Shown here in pieces: positions 25,347 to 35,197 of a stretch of 64,000 bases of DNA. The stretch is taken from the NCBI RefSeq assembly GCF_026627505.1, contig NZ_JAPNLK010000010.1:62001-126000 (forward strand), written 5' to 3'. The notes below the pieces were generated by a model. That model ran no database searches, was not told the DNA's origin, and saw only the letters and a program-made list of their open reading frames with translations. Positions within the stretch are counted from its first letter, which is position 1; each line of letters begins with the position of its first letter. Both the position numbers and the translations under genes were made by a program. Origin of the DNA: Streptomyces sp. H27-H5 (GTDB taxonomy: Bacteria; Actinomycetota; Actinomycetes; Streptomycetales; Streptomycetaceae).

Positions 25347-26612
25347 ATGAGGCGAGCGATCACCGGCGAGGGCGCGCTGCCCGCGCAACGGCCGCCCCGC
25401 GACGTCCCCGCAGGTCACGCGCACCACGCGCCGTGGCCCTACACCCGGCTCGACGTGCCCGCCCTGCGCGCCGCGGGCCACCGCCCGCACCCCATCCGGC
25501 AGTTCGTGCTCAAGACGCACAGCCGCTGCAACCTCGCCTGTACGTACTGCTACGTCTACGAGATGGCCGATCAGAGCTGGCGCGGCCGCCCCGCGATCAT
25601 GACGCCCGCGACCGCCCACCGCGCCGCCGAACGGATCGCCGAGCACGCCGCCGCCCACGACCTGACCCGCGTCGACCTCGTCCTGCACGGCGGCGAACCC
25701 CTGCTCGGCGCCCCCGAGGAACTGGCCGCCCCCGTCGAGGCCGTCCGGGCCGCCACCGGCCCCCGCGTGCGGGTCACCGCGACCGTGCAGACCAACGGCA
25801 CCCTGCTCACCCGCGGCCGGCTCGCCGCGCTCGCCGCCGCCGGCATCCGCGTCGGCGTCAGCCTCGACGGCGGACTGCCCGCGCACAACGCCCGCCGGGT
25901 GGATCACGCCGGCCGCCCCGGCTTCGCCGCCGCCGCCCGGGGGCTGCGGCTGCTCGCCCGACACCCGGAGAGCTACGCCGGGGTGCTGTGCGTCGTCGAC
26001 GTCACGCAGGACCCGCTGGAGGTGTACTCCTCGCTGCTCGGCTTCGCGCCGCCCACCCTCGGCCTGCTGCTGCCCCTGGCCAACTGGAACGACCCGCCGC
26101 CCGGACGCGCCCCGCACACCACCCCGTACGCCGACTGGCTGCTCGCCGTCTTCGAACGCTGGTGGCACGACGGGGCACGGCGGACCCGCGTCCGGATCTT
26201 CGAGGAGATCATCGCCCTGCTCCTCGGCCTGCCCGAGGCCACCGAGACCCTCGGGCTCGCGCCCGCGACCACCGCCGTGATCGAGACGGACGGCGCCATC
26301 GAACAGGCCGACTCCCTGAAGTCGGCCTACGAGGGCGCCGCCGCCACCGGACTCCACGTCGACCGCCACAGCTTCGACGAACTCCTCGACCATCCCGGGT
26401 TCGCCGCCCGCCAACTCGGACGGGACGCGCTCGCGCCGGGCTGCCGCGCCTGCGAACTCGTCGAGGTGTGCGGCGGCGGCCACTACCCGCACCGCTACCG
26501 GGCCGGCGAGGGCTTCCGCCGGCCCTCCGTCTACTGCGCGGACCTCCAGGTCCTCATCCGGCACATCGCCCGGGCGCTGCACACCGCCACCGCGGGACGG
26601 GCCGCCTCATGA
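25347..26612 (+). CDS. fxsB: Radical SAM/SPASM peptide maturase, FxsB family
   Basis: A 421-residue radical SAM enzyme. The cluster motif Cys61-x3-Cys65-x2-Cys68 lies in SRCNLACTYCYVYEMAD; HGGEPLL and TVQTNGTLL are the SAM-binding motifs; and a C-terminal SPASM-like cysteine set is present (CRACELVEVCGGGHYPHRY, then Cys in SVYCADL). Related enzymes forge a C-C cyclophane between an aromatic side chain and the beta-carbon two residues on, which fits the Phe-x-Ser motif of the peptide just upstream. I prefer ATG 25347, which has GGGAGG eight bases upstream; GTG 25269 or ATG 25293 would add a segment that looks like an intergenic hairpin. The stop overlaps the next start (ATGA). Confidence 0.9.
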   Translation: MRRAITGEGALPAQRPPRDVPAGHAHHAPWPYTRLDVPALRAAGHRPHPIRQFVLKTHSRCNLACTYCYVYEMADQSWRGRPAIMTPATAHRAAERIAEHAAAHDLTRVDLVLHGGEPLLGAPEELAAPVEAVRAATGPRVRVTATVQTNGTLLTRGRLAALAAAGIRVGVSLDGGLPAHNARRVDHAGRPGFAAAARGLRLLARHPESYAGVLCVVDVTQDPLEVYSSLLGFAPPTLGLLLPLANWNDPPPGRAPHTTPYADWLLAVFERWWHDGARRTRVRIFEEIIALLLGLPEATETLGLAPATTAVIETDGAIEQADSLKSAYEGAAATGLHVDRHSFDELLDHPGFAARQLGRDALAPGCRACELVEVCGGGHYPHRYRAGEGFRRPSVYCADLQVLIRHIARALHTATAGRAAS

Positions 26613-27874
26613 GCGAGGACCCCGAACCCCCGGCGGGCACCGGCCTCGCCCCGTTCACCGTCGACTCCCACACCCTGCGCGCCCTCGCCTCCACCGAACC
26701 CTCCGCCGAGGGCACCCGCCTGGTCCGCGACGTCCGCAGGTCGAAACGACTGCTCCTGCTGCGCGCCGTCCTCGACGCCGCACCCGGCCCCGAGACCGCC
26801 GAGCACTGGGCGCTGCTGGAGGAGGCCGAGCGGCACGACCCCGACGCGGTGCGCGACGTACTGCACTACCCCGCCACCGGCGTCTGGGCCGAGGAGACCC
26901 TGCGCCGGCTCCACGACCCCGACGGACCCGCGCCCGACCTCGGCCGGCTCGGGGCGCTCGCCGCCGCCGCCGCGCTGCGCTCCGGCATCACCTTCAAGAC
27001 CACCCTGCGCCCCGTGCACGGCCGGCTCGTGCTGCCCACCCTCGGCCTGCTGCGGCCCGATCGTCCCGGCCCGCTCGCCGTCACCGAACGCTCCTGGGAG
27101 ACCGCCGTGGACGCCGTGCCCCTGCACGGGCTGCCCGGCGGCCGGACCGCCCTCGACGACCTCGACCCGTACCGGGCGCCCTCGGGCCCCCCGGCCCCCG
27201 TGCGCCCCGCCCGACGGCTCACCCCCAAGGGGCACAAGCGCTGGGACACCCAGTGGTCCGGCGCGCTCACCCTGCTGCGCCGCTACGACGCCGCCCGCGC
27301 CGACGAGATGGGCCGCCTCCTGCGCTCCGTCGTCCCGCTGGCCGGCGGCTCCCGCTCCAGCGGCGCCACCCTGCCCGCCGCCGCGGGCTCCGTGCTCGCC
27401 CGCACGCAGCCCCCGCCCGCCCTCGCCGCCACCCTCGTCCACGAGGTCCAGCACGGGAAGCTGACCGCCCTCGCGGACGTCCTGACCCTGCACACCGCCG
27501 ACCGCACCCCCTGCCACTGGGCCCCCTGGCGCAGCGACCCGCGCCCCCTGGACGGGCTGCTGCACGGCGCGTACGCCCACCTGGCCCTGGCCGGCTACTG
27601 GCAGCGCGCCGCCCTGTACGGGGCGCGGGGCGCCTGGGCCCAACACGCCCGGATCCGCGCCCAGGTGGCCGCCGTGCTGCCCGCACTGCGCGGACATCCC
27701 CGACTGACCGCCACCGGAAGGGAGTTCACCGACGGCATGGCCGCCGCCGAACGCGCGATGGACGAACTGCCACCGCCCGGAAACCAGTACGCCACGGCCC
27801 GCCGGACCCTGGAGCGCGAACGCCGCGCCTGGTGCGAGAACCACCCCGAACTCACCGCATTCGCCGAGGGCTGA
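26609..27874 (+). CDS. HExxH-motif putative peptide beta-hydroxylase
   Basis: A 421-residue protein of the HEXXH peptide-modification family that travels with FxsB. The motif HEVQH (His278, Glu279, His282) lies in ATLVHEVQHGKL. Related proteins have been reported as 2-oxoglutarate/iron-dependent peptide beta-hydroxylases rather than metalloproteases; that assignment is from memory and only the motif is seen here. No signal peptide or membrane helix. The start overlaps the fxsB stop by ATGA, a sign of tight coupling. Asp60 or the nearby His of the precursor would be plausible targets, but this is inference. Confidence 0.82.
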   Translation: MSEDPEPPAGTGLAPFTVDSHTLRALASTEPSAEGTRLVRDVRRSKRLLLLRAVLDAAPGPETAEHWALLEEAERHDPDAVRDVLHYPATGVWAEETLRRLHDPDGPAPDLGRLGALAAAAALRSGITFKTTLRPVHGRLVLPTLGLLRPDRPGPLAVTERSWETAVDAVPLHGLPGGRTALDDLDPYRAPSGPPAPVRPARRLTPKGHKRWDTQWSGALTLLRRYDAARADEMGRLLRSVVPLAGGSRSSGATLPAAAGSVLARTQPPPALAATLVHEVQHGKLTALADVLTLHTADRTPCHWAPWRSDPRPLDGLLHGAYAHLALAGYWQRAALYGARGAWAQHARIRAQVAAVLPALRGHPRLTATGREFTDGMAAAERAMDELPPPGNQYATARRTLERERRAWCENHPELTAFAEG

Positions 27875-27937
27875 CGAACCGTCCGCTGCGGTACCTTTCA
27901 AACCCGTCCACCGCCCGGATCCCAGGGAGACGGCCGC

Positions 27938-30900
27938 ATGACGACCGGTACGCGCCACGACCGCGACGGAGCCCCGCAGCCGCAACGCTTCGTCATCAGC
28001 TTCGCGGGGTTCAACCGCCCCTGGGCCGTGTGGATCGCCCACCGCCTGGAGGAGCACGGCCACCGCGTGGCCCTGCAACGCTGGGACCCGCAGACGAGCC
28101 CCGGCCTCACCGAGGCCCTGGAGGACCTGGCCCGCTCCGGCGGCCGGATCCTGGTCGTCCTCAGCGAGCGCTACTTCTCCGCGGGCACCCACACCGACGA
28201 GGAGTGGAACGCCGCCCTGCGCACCGTCACCGGCGCCCACCCCGACCGGTTCGCGGCCGTCTGCCTCACCGACTCCCCGCTGCCCAGCGCCGTCGCCGCC
28301 CTGGAGAAGACCGACCTGTGGGGCCTGGACGCGTACGAGGCCGAGTACCGCGTCCTGCGCCGACTGGAGCTGCCCACCGACCGGATCGGCACCGAGAGCG
28401 GCCGCCGCGGCCCCCGCTTCCCCAACGACCCCCCGGAGGTCTGGGGCCGCGTCCCGCGCCGCAACCCCCGCTTCACCGGCCGCAACGACGTCATCGGCGC
28501 CCTGCGGGCCGCCCTCACCGAGGCACCCCCCGGCGCGTCCACCGTCACCCTGCTGGGGCTCTCCGGCGTCGGCAAGACCCAGGTGGCCACCGAGTACGCC
28601 TACCGCTTCGCCTCCGAGTACGACGTGGTGTGGTGGGTCCCCGCCGAGGACCGGCCCACCCTGCGCGAACGCCTCGCCGACCTGGCCCCCGCCCTCGACC
28701 TGCCGCGCGGCGCGGGCAGTTACGGCGAGCAGATCCGGGCCGTGCTGGAGGCGCTGCGGCGCGGCACCCCCTACCACCGCTGGCTGCTCGTCTTCGACGG
28801 CTGCGACCACCCCGACGACCTCATCGACCTGCTGCCGTCCGGCGCCGGCGACGTCATCATCACCTCCCGCAACCGCGAGTGGGCCGCCCGCCACACGAGC
28901 CTCGTCGAGGTCCCGCTCTACGCCCGGCCCGAGTCCGTCACCTTCATCCGCCGGCGGGCCCGCCGGCTCTCCGGTGAGGAGGCCGACCAGCTCGCGGAAG
29001 CGCTGGAGGACTACCCGCTGGCCCTCGACCAGACCGCGGGCTGGCTCGCGGACTCGCCGCTCGGCGTCGGCGAGTACCTCACCCTGCTCCGGCGCCGGCT
29101 GGACACCCACGAGGCCGTCACCCTCTCCGACGACTACCCGCTGCCCTTCCCCACGGCGCTCGCGATACTGCTCAACAACGTCCGGGAGAACTTCCCCGAC
29201 GCCCTCGCGCTGCTGCGCCTGTTCGTCTTCTTCGCGCCCGGCCGCGTCCCGCTGCGCCTGCTGCGCGAGTTCCCCGCCGCCGACGTCCCCGAGCACCTCG
29301 CCGGCCTGATCAACGACCAGATCCGCTGGAACGCCGCCCTCAACAAGCTCGTGCAGTTCTCCGTCGTCCGCCTGGAGTACTCCGACCTGTCCGTCGAGGA
29401 GGGCGGCGGCGGCCTGGAGACCGTCCAACTGCACCGCATGGTCCACAACATCGTCCGCGACGACCTCGGCGAGGAGGAGGCCGAGCAGCTCTCCCGCGCC
29501 GTCCGCCAGGTCCTCGCCGCCGCCGACCCGGGCCGGCCCACCGACTCCCGACTCTGGCCCCGGTACGCCGAACTCATCCCGCACCTGGAGACGGCCGGCG
29601 TCCTGACCAGCACGAACCCCCGCATCCAGAACTTCCTGCTGCACTGCCTGCGCTACCTGATCCTCGCCGGGGAGTACCGCACCTGCCTGCGGCTCGCCGA
29701 GGAGACCGACGGCGCCTGGCGGTCCATGCTCGGCGAGGACCACGACCAGGTCCGCGAACTCAGCTACCACCACGGCGGCGCCCTGCGCATGCTCGGCCAC
29801 TTCCGCCGGGCCGAGGTCCTCGCCAAGTCGGTCGCGGACCGGCTCGTCGAGGAACGCGGCGACCGCGACCTGGAGACCCTGCGCGCGACCAGCACGTACG
29901 CGGGAGTGCTGCTCGGCACCGCCAAGTTCGAACAGGCCCGCCTGCTGCTGGAACACGCCTTCACCACCTACCGCGAACTGCTCGGCGAGGACGACTCCAC
30001 CACCCTCAACGCCCAGAACAACGTCGCCGTCGCCCTGCGCCTCCTCGGCCGCTACCAGGAGGCGTACGACACCGACCTCGACACCCTGCGCCGCCGCGAA
30101 CGGGTCCTGCGGGTACGGCACATCGCCACCCTCTCCTCGGGCATCGGCTGCGCCATGGGCCTGCGGCTCATGGGCCGCTACCGCGAGGCACAGGCCCGTC
30201 AGGAACAAGGGCTCAAACTCAACGCCCAGGTACTCGGCCCCAACCACCCGCAGACCCTGCGCGCCGAACACAACCTCGGCATGTGCCTGCGCCGCGCCGG
30301 CGACATCCCCGGCGCCGGCGCCCGCCTGCGCGGCGTCCTGGAACGCTCGACGCGGGTGTTCGGCGCCGAGTTCCCCTGGACCCTGATGGTCGCCTCCGAC
30401 TACGCCACCTATCTGCGCGAGTACGGCGACGTCGGCGAGGCCCGCCGGATCTCCGAGGAGGTCGTGCGCGGCTACCAGTCCCAACTGGGCCTGGCCCACC
30501 CGTACAGCATCGGCACCGTGGGCAACCTCGGCCTGGTCCTGCGCGCCCAGGGCGAACGGGAGGAGGCCCTCAACCTCGCCGAACAGGCCCTGGTCGGCAT
30601 GCGGGGCGCACTCGGCGGCCGGCACCCCTGGACGCTGGGCTGCGCCCTGAACGCCACCGGACACCGCAACATCACCGGACGGCTGGAGGACGCCGTGGAC
30701 CTCAGCCGGGAGACCCTGCGGACCGCCGAACAGGTCCTGGGACCCGACCACCCCATGACGCTGAGCGCGGAGATCGCCCTCGCCGCCGACCTGCGGGCCG
30801 TCCGGGAGGACGTGGAGGCCTCGAAGCACGAGGACGCCGGGCTGCGGGCGCTGATGCGCACCCTCGGCCCGCAGCACGTCCACACCGTGTCCGCACGCCA

Positions 30901-30940
30901 ACAGACCCGGCCCTACTGGGACTTCGAACCCCAGCCGTAG
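27938..30940 (+). CDS. fxsT: TIR-NB-ARC-TPR protein of the FxSxx system (NLR-like)
   Basis: A 1000-residue STAND NTPase. Residues 16-145 form a TIR domain (QRFVISFAGFNRPWAVWIAHRLE, then LVVLSERYFSAGTHTDEEW, whose Glu88/Glu89 align with the NADase Glu region). The NB-ARC domain starts near 178 (FTGRNDVIGALR), with P-loop GLSGVGKT (207-214), Walker B WLLVFDGCDHPDDL and the NB-ARC helical part to about 480. The remaining half is a run of Kinesin-light-chain-like TPRs (GEYRTCLRLAEETDG, LGEDDSTTLNAQNNVAVALR, LGPNHPQTLRAEHNLG and so on). The architecture equals that of NLR immune sensors: TPRs sense, NB-ARC oligomerises, TIR acts. It closes the operon, with a 63-bp gap after the HExxH gene and a terminator behind. 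Confidence 0.9.
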   Translation: MTTGTRHDRDGAPQPQRFVISFAGFNRPWAVWIAHRLEEHGHRVALQRWDPQTSPGLTEALEDLARSGGRILVVLSERYFSAGTHTDEEWNAALRTVTGAHPDRFAAVCLTDSPLPSAVAALEKTDLWGLDAYEAEYRVLRRLELPTDRIGTESGRRGPRFPNDPPEVWGRVPRRNPRFTGRNDVIGALRAALTEAPPGASTVTLLGLSGVGKTQVATEYAYRFASEYDVVWWVPAEDRPTLRERLADLAPALDLPRGAGSYGEQIRAVLEALRRGTPYHRWLLVFDGCDHPDDLIDLLPSGAGDVIITSRNREWAARHTSLVEVPLYARPESVTFIRRRARRLSGEEADQLAEALEDYPLALDQTAGWLADSPLGVGEYLTLLRRRLDTHEAVTLSDDYPLPFPTALAILLNNVRENFPDALALLRLFVFFAPGRVPLRLLREFPAADVPEHLAGLINDQIRWNAALNKLVQFSVVRLEYSDLSVEEGGGGLETVQLHRMVHNIVRDDLGEEEAEQLSRAVRQVLAAADPGRPTDSRLWPRYAELIPHLETAGVLTSTNPRIQNFLLHCLRYLILAGEYRTCLRLAEETDGAWRSMLGEDHDQVRELSYHHGGALRMLGHFRRAEVLAKSVADRLVEERGDRDLETLRATSTYAGVLLGTAKFEQARLLLEHAFTTYRELLGEDDSTTLNAQNNVAVALRLLGRYQEAYDTDLDTLRRRERVLRVRHIATLSSGIGCAMGLRLMGRYREAQARQEQGLKLNAQVLGPNHPQTLRAEHNLGMCLRRAGDIPGAGARLRGVLERSTRVFGAEFPWTLMVASDYATYLREYGDVGEARRISEEVVRGYQSQLGLAHPYSIGTVGNLGLVLRAQGEREEALNLAEQALVGMRGALGGRHPWTLGCALNATGHRNITGRLEDAVDLSRETLRTAEQVLGPDHPMTLSAEIALAADLRAVREDVEASKHEDAGLRALMRTLGPQHVHTVSARQQTRPYWDFEPQP

Positions 30941-30959
30941 ACCCCGGCCGGAAACGCCG

Positions 30960-30993
30960 GAAGGCCCGGACCCCCTCGGGGGTCCGGGCCTTC
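30960..30993. terminator. Bidirectional terminator, fxsT / kgd
   Basis: The perfect 16-bp arms 30960-30975 (GAAGGCCCGGACCCCC) and 30978-30993 have a 2-base loop. The hairpin lies between the convergent fxsT and kgd genes. Confidence 0.85.
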
Positions 30994-31015
30994 ACGGTGC
31001 GAGCCGGTGCGTCGA

Positions 31016-34000
31016 TCAGGCCTCGAAGACCTCGTTCAGCAGCAGCTGCTGCTCCGCCTGGTGACGCTTGGCGGAACCCACGGCCGGGGACGACCCGTGC
31101 GGACGCGACACGCGCCGCAGCCGCTCGCCCGCCGGGATGTCGGCGCCGACCGCCAGGTCGAGGTGGTCGATCAGGTTCAGCGCGATGAACGGCCACGCAC
31201 CCTGGTTCGCCGGCTCCTCCTGCGCCCAGATGTACTTGGCCGCGTTCGGGAACTTGGCGATCTCCGCCTGGAGCTCCGCACCCGGCAGCGGGTACAGACG
31301 CTCGATGCGCAGGATCGCGGTGTCCGTGATGCCGCGCTTCTCCCGCTCGGCCTCCAGGTCGTAGTAGACCTTGCCGGCGCAGAAGACGACCTTGCGGACC
31401 GCGTTCGGGTCCACGGTGGAGTCCCCGATGACCGGACGGAACGAACCGTTGGTGAACTCCTCCGCCTTCGACGCCGCCGCCTTCAGACGCAGCATCGACT
31501 TCGGGGTGAAGACGATGAGCGGCCTGTGGTGCGGGTTGTGGACCTGCCAGCGCAGCAGGTGGAAGTAGTTCGACGGCAGGGTCGGCATCGCGACCGTCAT
31601 GTTGTCCTGCGCGCACATCTGGAGGAAGCGCTCGGGACGCGCGGACGAGTGGTCCGGGCCCTGGCCCTCGTAGCCGTGCGGCAGCAGCAGCGTGACGCCG
31701 GACGTCTGGCCCCACTTCTGCTCGGCCGAGGAGATGAACTCGTCGACGACGGTCTGCGCGCCGTTGACGAAGTCACCGAACTGGGCCTCCCAGAGGACCA
31801 GCGCGTCCGGACGGGCCAGCGAGTAGCCGTACTCGAAGCCCATGGCCGCGTACTCGGAGAGCAGCGAGTCGTAGACGTTGTAGCGGGCCTGGTCGTCCGA
31901 CAGGTACAGCAGCGGGGTGTAGTCCTCGCCGGTCTCCCGGTCGATGAGGACCGCGTGACGCTGACCGAAGGTGCCGCGGCGGGAGTCCTGGCCGGACAGC
32001 CGGACCGGGGTGCCCTCCATCAGCAGCGAACCGAAGGCCAGGGTCTCGCCCATGCCCCAGTCGATCGTGCCCTCGTCGATCATCGCCGCGCGGCGCTGGA
32101 GCTGCGGCAGCAGACGCGGGTGCACGGTGACCGTGTCGGGGATGTTGACCTGGGCCTCGGCGATCCGCTTCACGACCTCCTGCGAGACCGCGGTGTTCAC
32201 CGGGACCGGGAAGTTGGCGGTGGGCGCCGGGATCTGCGGGGCGGCCGCGGGCTGCGTGGCGGCCTCGCGGACCTCCGCGAAGACCTTCTCCAGCTGGCCC
32301 TGGAAGTCCTGGAGCGCCTGCTCGGCCTCTTCCAGGGTGATGTCGCCGCGACCGATGAGGGACTCGGTGTACAGCTTGCGCACCGAGCGCTTCTTGTCGA
32401 TCAGGTCGTACATCAGCGGCTGGGTGAACGCCGGGTTGTCGGACTCGTTGTGGCCGCGACGGCGGTAGCAGATGAGGTCGATGACCACGTCCTTGTTGAA
32501 CGCCTGACGGAACTCGAAGGCGAGCCGCGCGATGCGGACCACGGCCTCCGGGTCGTCGCCGTTCACGTGGAAGATCGGCGCCTCGATCATGCGGGCCACG
32601 TCGGTCGCGTACATCGAGGAACGCGAGGACTCCGGGGCGGCGGTGAAGCCGACCTGGTTGTTGATGACCACGTGCACGGTGCCGCCGGTGCGGTAGCCGC
32701 GCAGCTGCGACATGTTCAGCGTCTCGGCGACCACACCCTGGCCGGCGAAGGCCGCGTCGCCGTGCAGGGCCAGCGGCAGGACGGTGAAGTCCGTGCCGCC
32801 CTTGTTGATGACGTCCTGCTTGGCGCGGGCGACACCCTCCAGGACCGGGTCCACGGCCTCCAGGTGGGAGGGGTTCGCGACGAGCGAGACCTTGATCTGC
32901 TCGCCGTCCAGGCCCGTGAAGGTGCCCTCGGCGCCCAGGTGGTACTTGACGTCGCCGGAGCCGTGCATCGACTTCGGGTCGAGGTTGCCCTCGAACTCGC
33001 GGAAGATCTGCGCGTACGACTTGCCGACGATGTTGGCCAGGACGTTCAGCCGGCCGCGGTGGGCCATGCCGATGACGACCTCTTCGAGGCGGGCCTCGGC
33101 GGCCGAGTCGATGACGGCGTCGAGCAGCGGGATGACGGACTCGCCGCCCTCCAGGGAGAACCGCTTCTGACCGACGTACTTCGTCTGCAGGAAGGTCTCG
33201 AAGGCCTCCGCCGCGTTCAGCCGGCGCAGGATCCGCAGCTGCTCCTCGCGCTCCGGCTTGGAGTGCGGGCGCTCGATGCGGTCCTGGATCCAGCGGCGCT
33301 GCTTCGGGTCCTGGATGTGCATGAACTCGACGCCGGTGGTGCGGCAGTACGAGTCGCGCAGCACGCCGAGGATGTCGCGGAGCTTCATCATCGACTTGCC
33401 GGAGAAGCCGCCGACCGCGAACTCGCGCTCCAGGTCCCACAGGGTGAGGCCGTGCTCGGTGATGTCGAGGTCGGGGTGCTTGCGCTGCTTGTACTCCAGC
33501 GGGTCGGTGTCGGCCATGACGTGGCCGCGGACCCGGTAGGAGTGGATCAGCTCGAAGACGCGGGCGGCCTTCGTGACGTCGTCGTCGTGCGAGGCGTCGA
33601 TGTCCCGGAGCCAGCGGACCGGCTCGTACGGGATGCGCAGCGCCTCGAAGACGTCGTCGTAGAAGCCGCTCTCGCCCAGCAGCAGGTTCGCGACGATGCG
33701 CAGGAACTCGCCGGAGGCCGCGCCCTGGATGACCCGGTGGTCGTAGGTCGAGGTCAGGGTCATGACCTTGGAGATGCCCAGCTTGTTCAGGGTGTCCTGC
33801 GAGGTGCCCTGGAACTCGGCGGGGTAGTCCATGGAGCCGACGCCCATGATGACCGACTGTCCGGGCATCAGGCGGGGCACGGAGTGCACGGTGCCCAGGC
33901 CGCCGGGGTTGGTCAGCGAGACCGTGACGCCCGTGAAGTCGTCCATCGTCAGCTTGCCGACGCGGGCGCGCCGGACGATGTCCTCGTAGGCCTGCCAGAA

Positions 34001-34939
34001 CTCGAAGAAGTTGAGGGTCTCGGCCTTCTTGATGCCGGCGACGACGAGCTGGCGGTCGCCGTTCGGCTTCACCAGGTCGATCGCGAGACCGAAGTTGATG
34101 TGCTCCGGCTTGACCAGGGTCGGCTTGCCGTCCCTCTCCGCGAAGGAGTAGTTCATGGCCGGCATGGCCTTGATCGCCTGCACCATCGCGTAGCCGATGA
34201 GGTGCGTGAAGGAGATCTTCCCGCCCCGGGCGCGCTTGAGGTGGTTGTTGATGACGATGCGGTTGTCGAACAGCAGCTTCACCGGGACGGCGCGGACGGA
34301 CGTGGCCGTCGGGACGTCGAGGGAGGCGTTCATGTTCTTCGCCACGGCAGCGGCGGGGCCGCGGAGCGTCACCAGTTCGGGTCCCGAGGGGGCCTCGGTG
34401 GCGGGCGCGGCCTTGGGAGCTGCGGGAGCGGGCGCGGCGGCAGCCGGAGCCTGAGCGGAGGGCGCGGCCGGTGCGGCGGCCTGGGCCTGGGAGGTGACAG
34501 TCACAGCAGGGGCACCAGAGGGGGTGGCAGGAGCAGGGGCAGGAGCTGGCACAGGCGGGGTCGCGGCCGAGGGCGAGGGCGCGGCGTCAGCCGCTCCCGC
34601 TGCACCGGTGCTCGCACCGGCGCTCGCCGCCCCCGTGGCGGCCGCGACGGGGGCCTGCGGGGCCTGGGCGGCGGGGCTGGCGGCCTGTGCGGAGGCGCCA
34701 TCCTTCGTCGTCGGGGACTTCTCGGGACCGTCGGCCTTGGCGGGGGCTGCTGCGCCCCCGGCCTTGTAGTCGGCGAAGAAGTCCCACCAGGCCCGGTCGA
34801 CCGAGTTCGGGTCCTGGAGGTACTGCTGATAGATCTCGTCGACGAGCCACTCATTGGCACCGAAGCCTGAGGCAGGGGTCTTCCCGCCCTCTGCTGCTTC
34901 GGTCGTGGTGCTCGAGTTACTGGGGGACTGTGGCGACAC
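31016..34939 (-). CDS. kgd: Multifunctional 2-oxoglutarate decarboxylase / dehydrogenase E1 with fused E2 succinyltransferase domain
   Basis: About 1307 residues, the actinobacterial OdhA/Kgd type. A short N-terminal helix ([20 protein letters not shown]), an Ala/Pro-rich linker (about 60-180), an E2o catalytic domain with the HxxxD-type segment [16 protein letters not shown] (His near 400), then the ThDP-dependent E1 domain with [16 protein letters not shown] (near 727) and the C-terminal transketolase-like part. It makes succinyl-CoA in the TCA cycle with AceF-type partners. It lacks a lipoyl domain. The start is uncertain: GTG at 34939 gives the conserved [10 protein letters not shown] opening, while GTG at 34966 would add MKRKRAVAA without an RBS; 34939 is preferred. 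The linker is the lowest-complexity part. Confidence 0.95.
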   Translation of the reverse strand: MSPQSPSNSSTTTEAAEGGKTPASGFGANEWLVDEIYQQYLQDPNSVDRAWWDFFADYKAGGAAAPAKADGPEKSPTTKDGASAQAASPAAQAPQAPVAAATGAASAGASTGAAGAADAAPSPSAATPPVPAPAPAPATPSGAPAVTVTSQAQAAAPAAPSAQAPAAAAPAPAAPKAAPATEAPSGPELVTLRGPAAAVAKNMNASLDVPTATSVRAVPVKLLFDNRIVINNHLKRARGGKISFTHLIGYAMVQAIKAMPAMNYSFAERDGKPTLVKPEHINFGLAIDLVKPNGDRQLVVAGIKKAETLNFFEFWQAYEDIVRRARVGKLTMDDFTGVTVSLTNPGGLGTVHSVPRLMPGQSVIMGVGSMDYPAEFQGTSQDTLNKLGISKVMTLTSTYDHRVIQGAASGEFLRIVANLLLGESGFYDDVFEALRIPYEPVRWLRDIDASHDDDVTKAARVFELIHSYRVRGHVMADTDPLEYKQRKHPDLDITEHGLTLWDLEREFAVGGFSGKSMMKLRDILGVLRDSYCRTTGVEFMHIQDPKQRRWIQDRIERPHSKPEREEQLRILRRLNAAEAFETFLQTKYVGQKRFSLEGGESVIPLLDAVIDSAAEARLEEVVIGMAHRGRLNVLANIVGKSYAQIFREFEGNLDPKSMHGSGDVKYHLGAEGTFTGLDGEQIKVSLVANPSHLEAVDPVLEGVARAKQDVINKGGTDFTVLPLALHGDAAFAGQGVVAETLNMSQLRGYRTGGTVHVVINNQVGFTAAPESSRSSMYATDVARMIEAPIFHVNGDDPEAVVRIARLAFEFRQAFNKDVVIDLICYRRRGHNESDNPAFTQPLMYDLIDKKRSVRKLYTESLIGRGDITLEEAEQALQDFQGQLEKVFAEVREAATQPAAAPQIPAPTANFPVPVNTAVSQEVVKRIAEAQVNIPDTVTVHPRLLPQLQRRAAMIDEGTIDWGMGETLAFGSLLMEGTPVRLSGQDSRRGTFGQRHAVLIDRETGEDYTPLLYLSDDQARYNVYDSLLSEYAAMGFEYGYSLARPDALVLWEAQFGDFVNGAQTVVDEFISSAEQKWGQTSGVTLLLPHGYEGQGPDHSSARPERFLQMCAQDNMTVAMPTLPSNYFHLLRWQVHNPHHRPLIVFTPKSMLRLKAAASKAEEFTNGSFRPVIGDSTVDPNAVRKVVFCAGKVYYDLEAEREKRGITDTAILRIERLYPLPGAELQAEIAKFPNAAKYIWAQEEPANQGAWPFIALNLIDHLDLAVGADIPAGERLRRVSRPHGSSPAVGSAKRHQAEQQLLLNEVFEA

Positions 34940-35197
34940 GGCGGCAACCGCCCTCTTCCGCTTCACAAGGTATGGACAGCGGGAATAAAGGCTACGCCTC
35001 CCCCGGCGTCCGATGCAGGCCGGGCGGGACTTACGTCGCGCAGGTCACATCGAAAGGCGTGTTTCGCCGCTTGGAATGGCGGGAAACAAGCGTGGTTCGG
35101 GTAGGGGACACCGTGGTTGCGGCCCCCTTGGCTTCGCACCCCTGACGGACCCCGGCGCGTGTGGCCGAGATCATGTCCTTCCCACTCGAACCCTACG

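Noticed and set aside
26531..30901. A 1456-codon open frame opposite fxsB to fxsT
   Set aside because: Shadow of the plus-strand genes; Gly/Gln/Val-rich, no domain or RBS.
31007..34870. A 1287-codon open frame opposite kgd
   Set aside because: Shadow of kgd; composition Leu/Arg/Val/Asp-rich, no domain.
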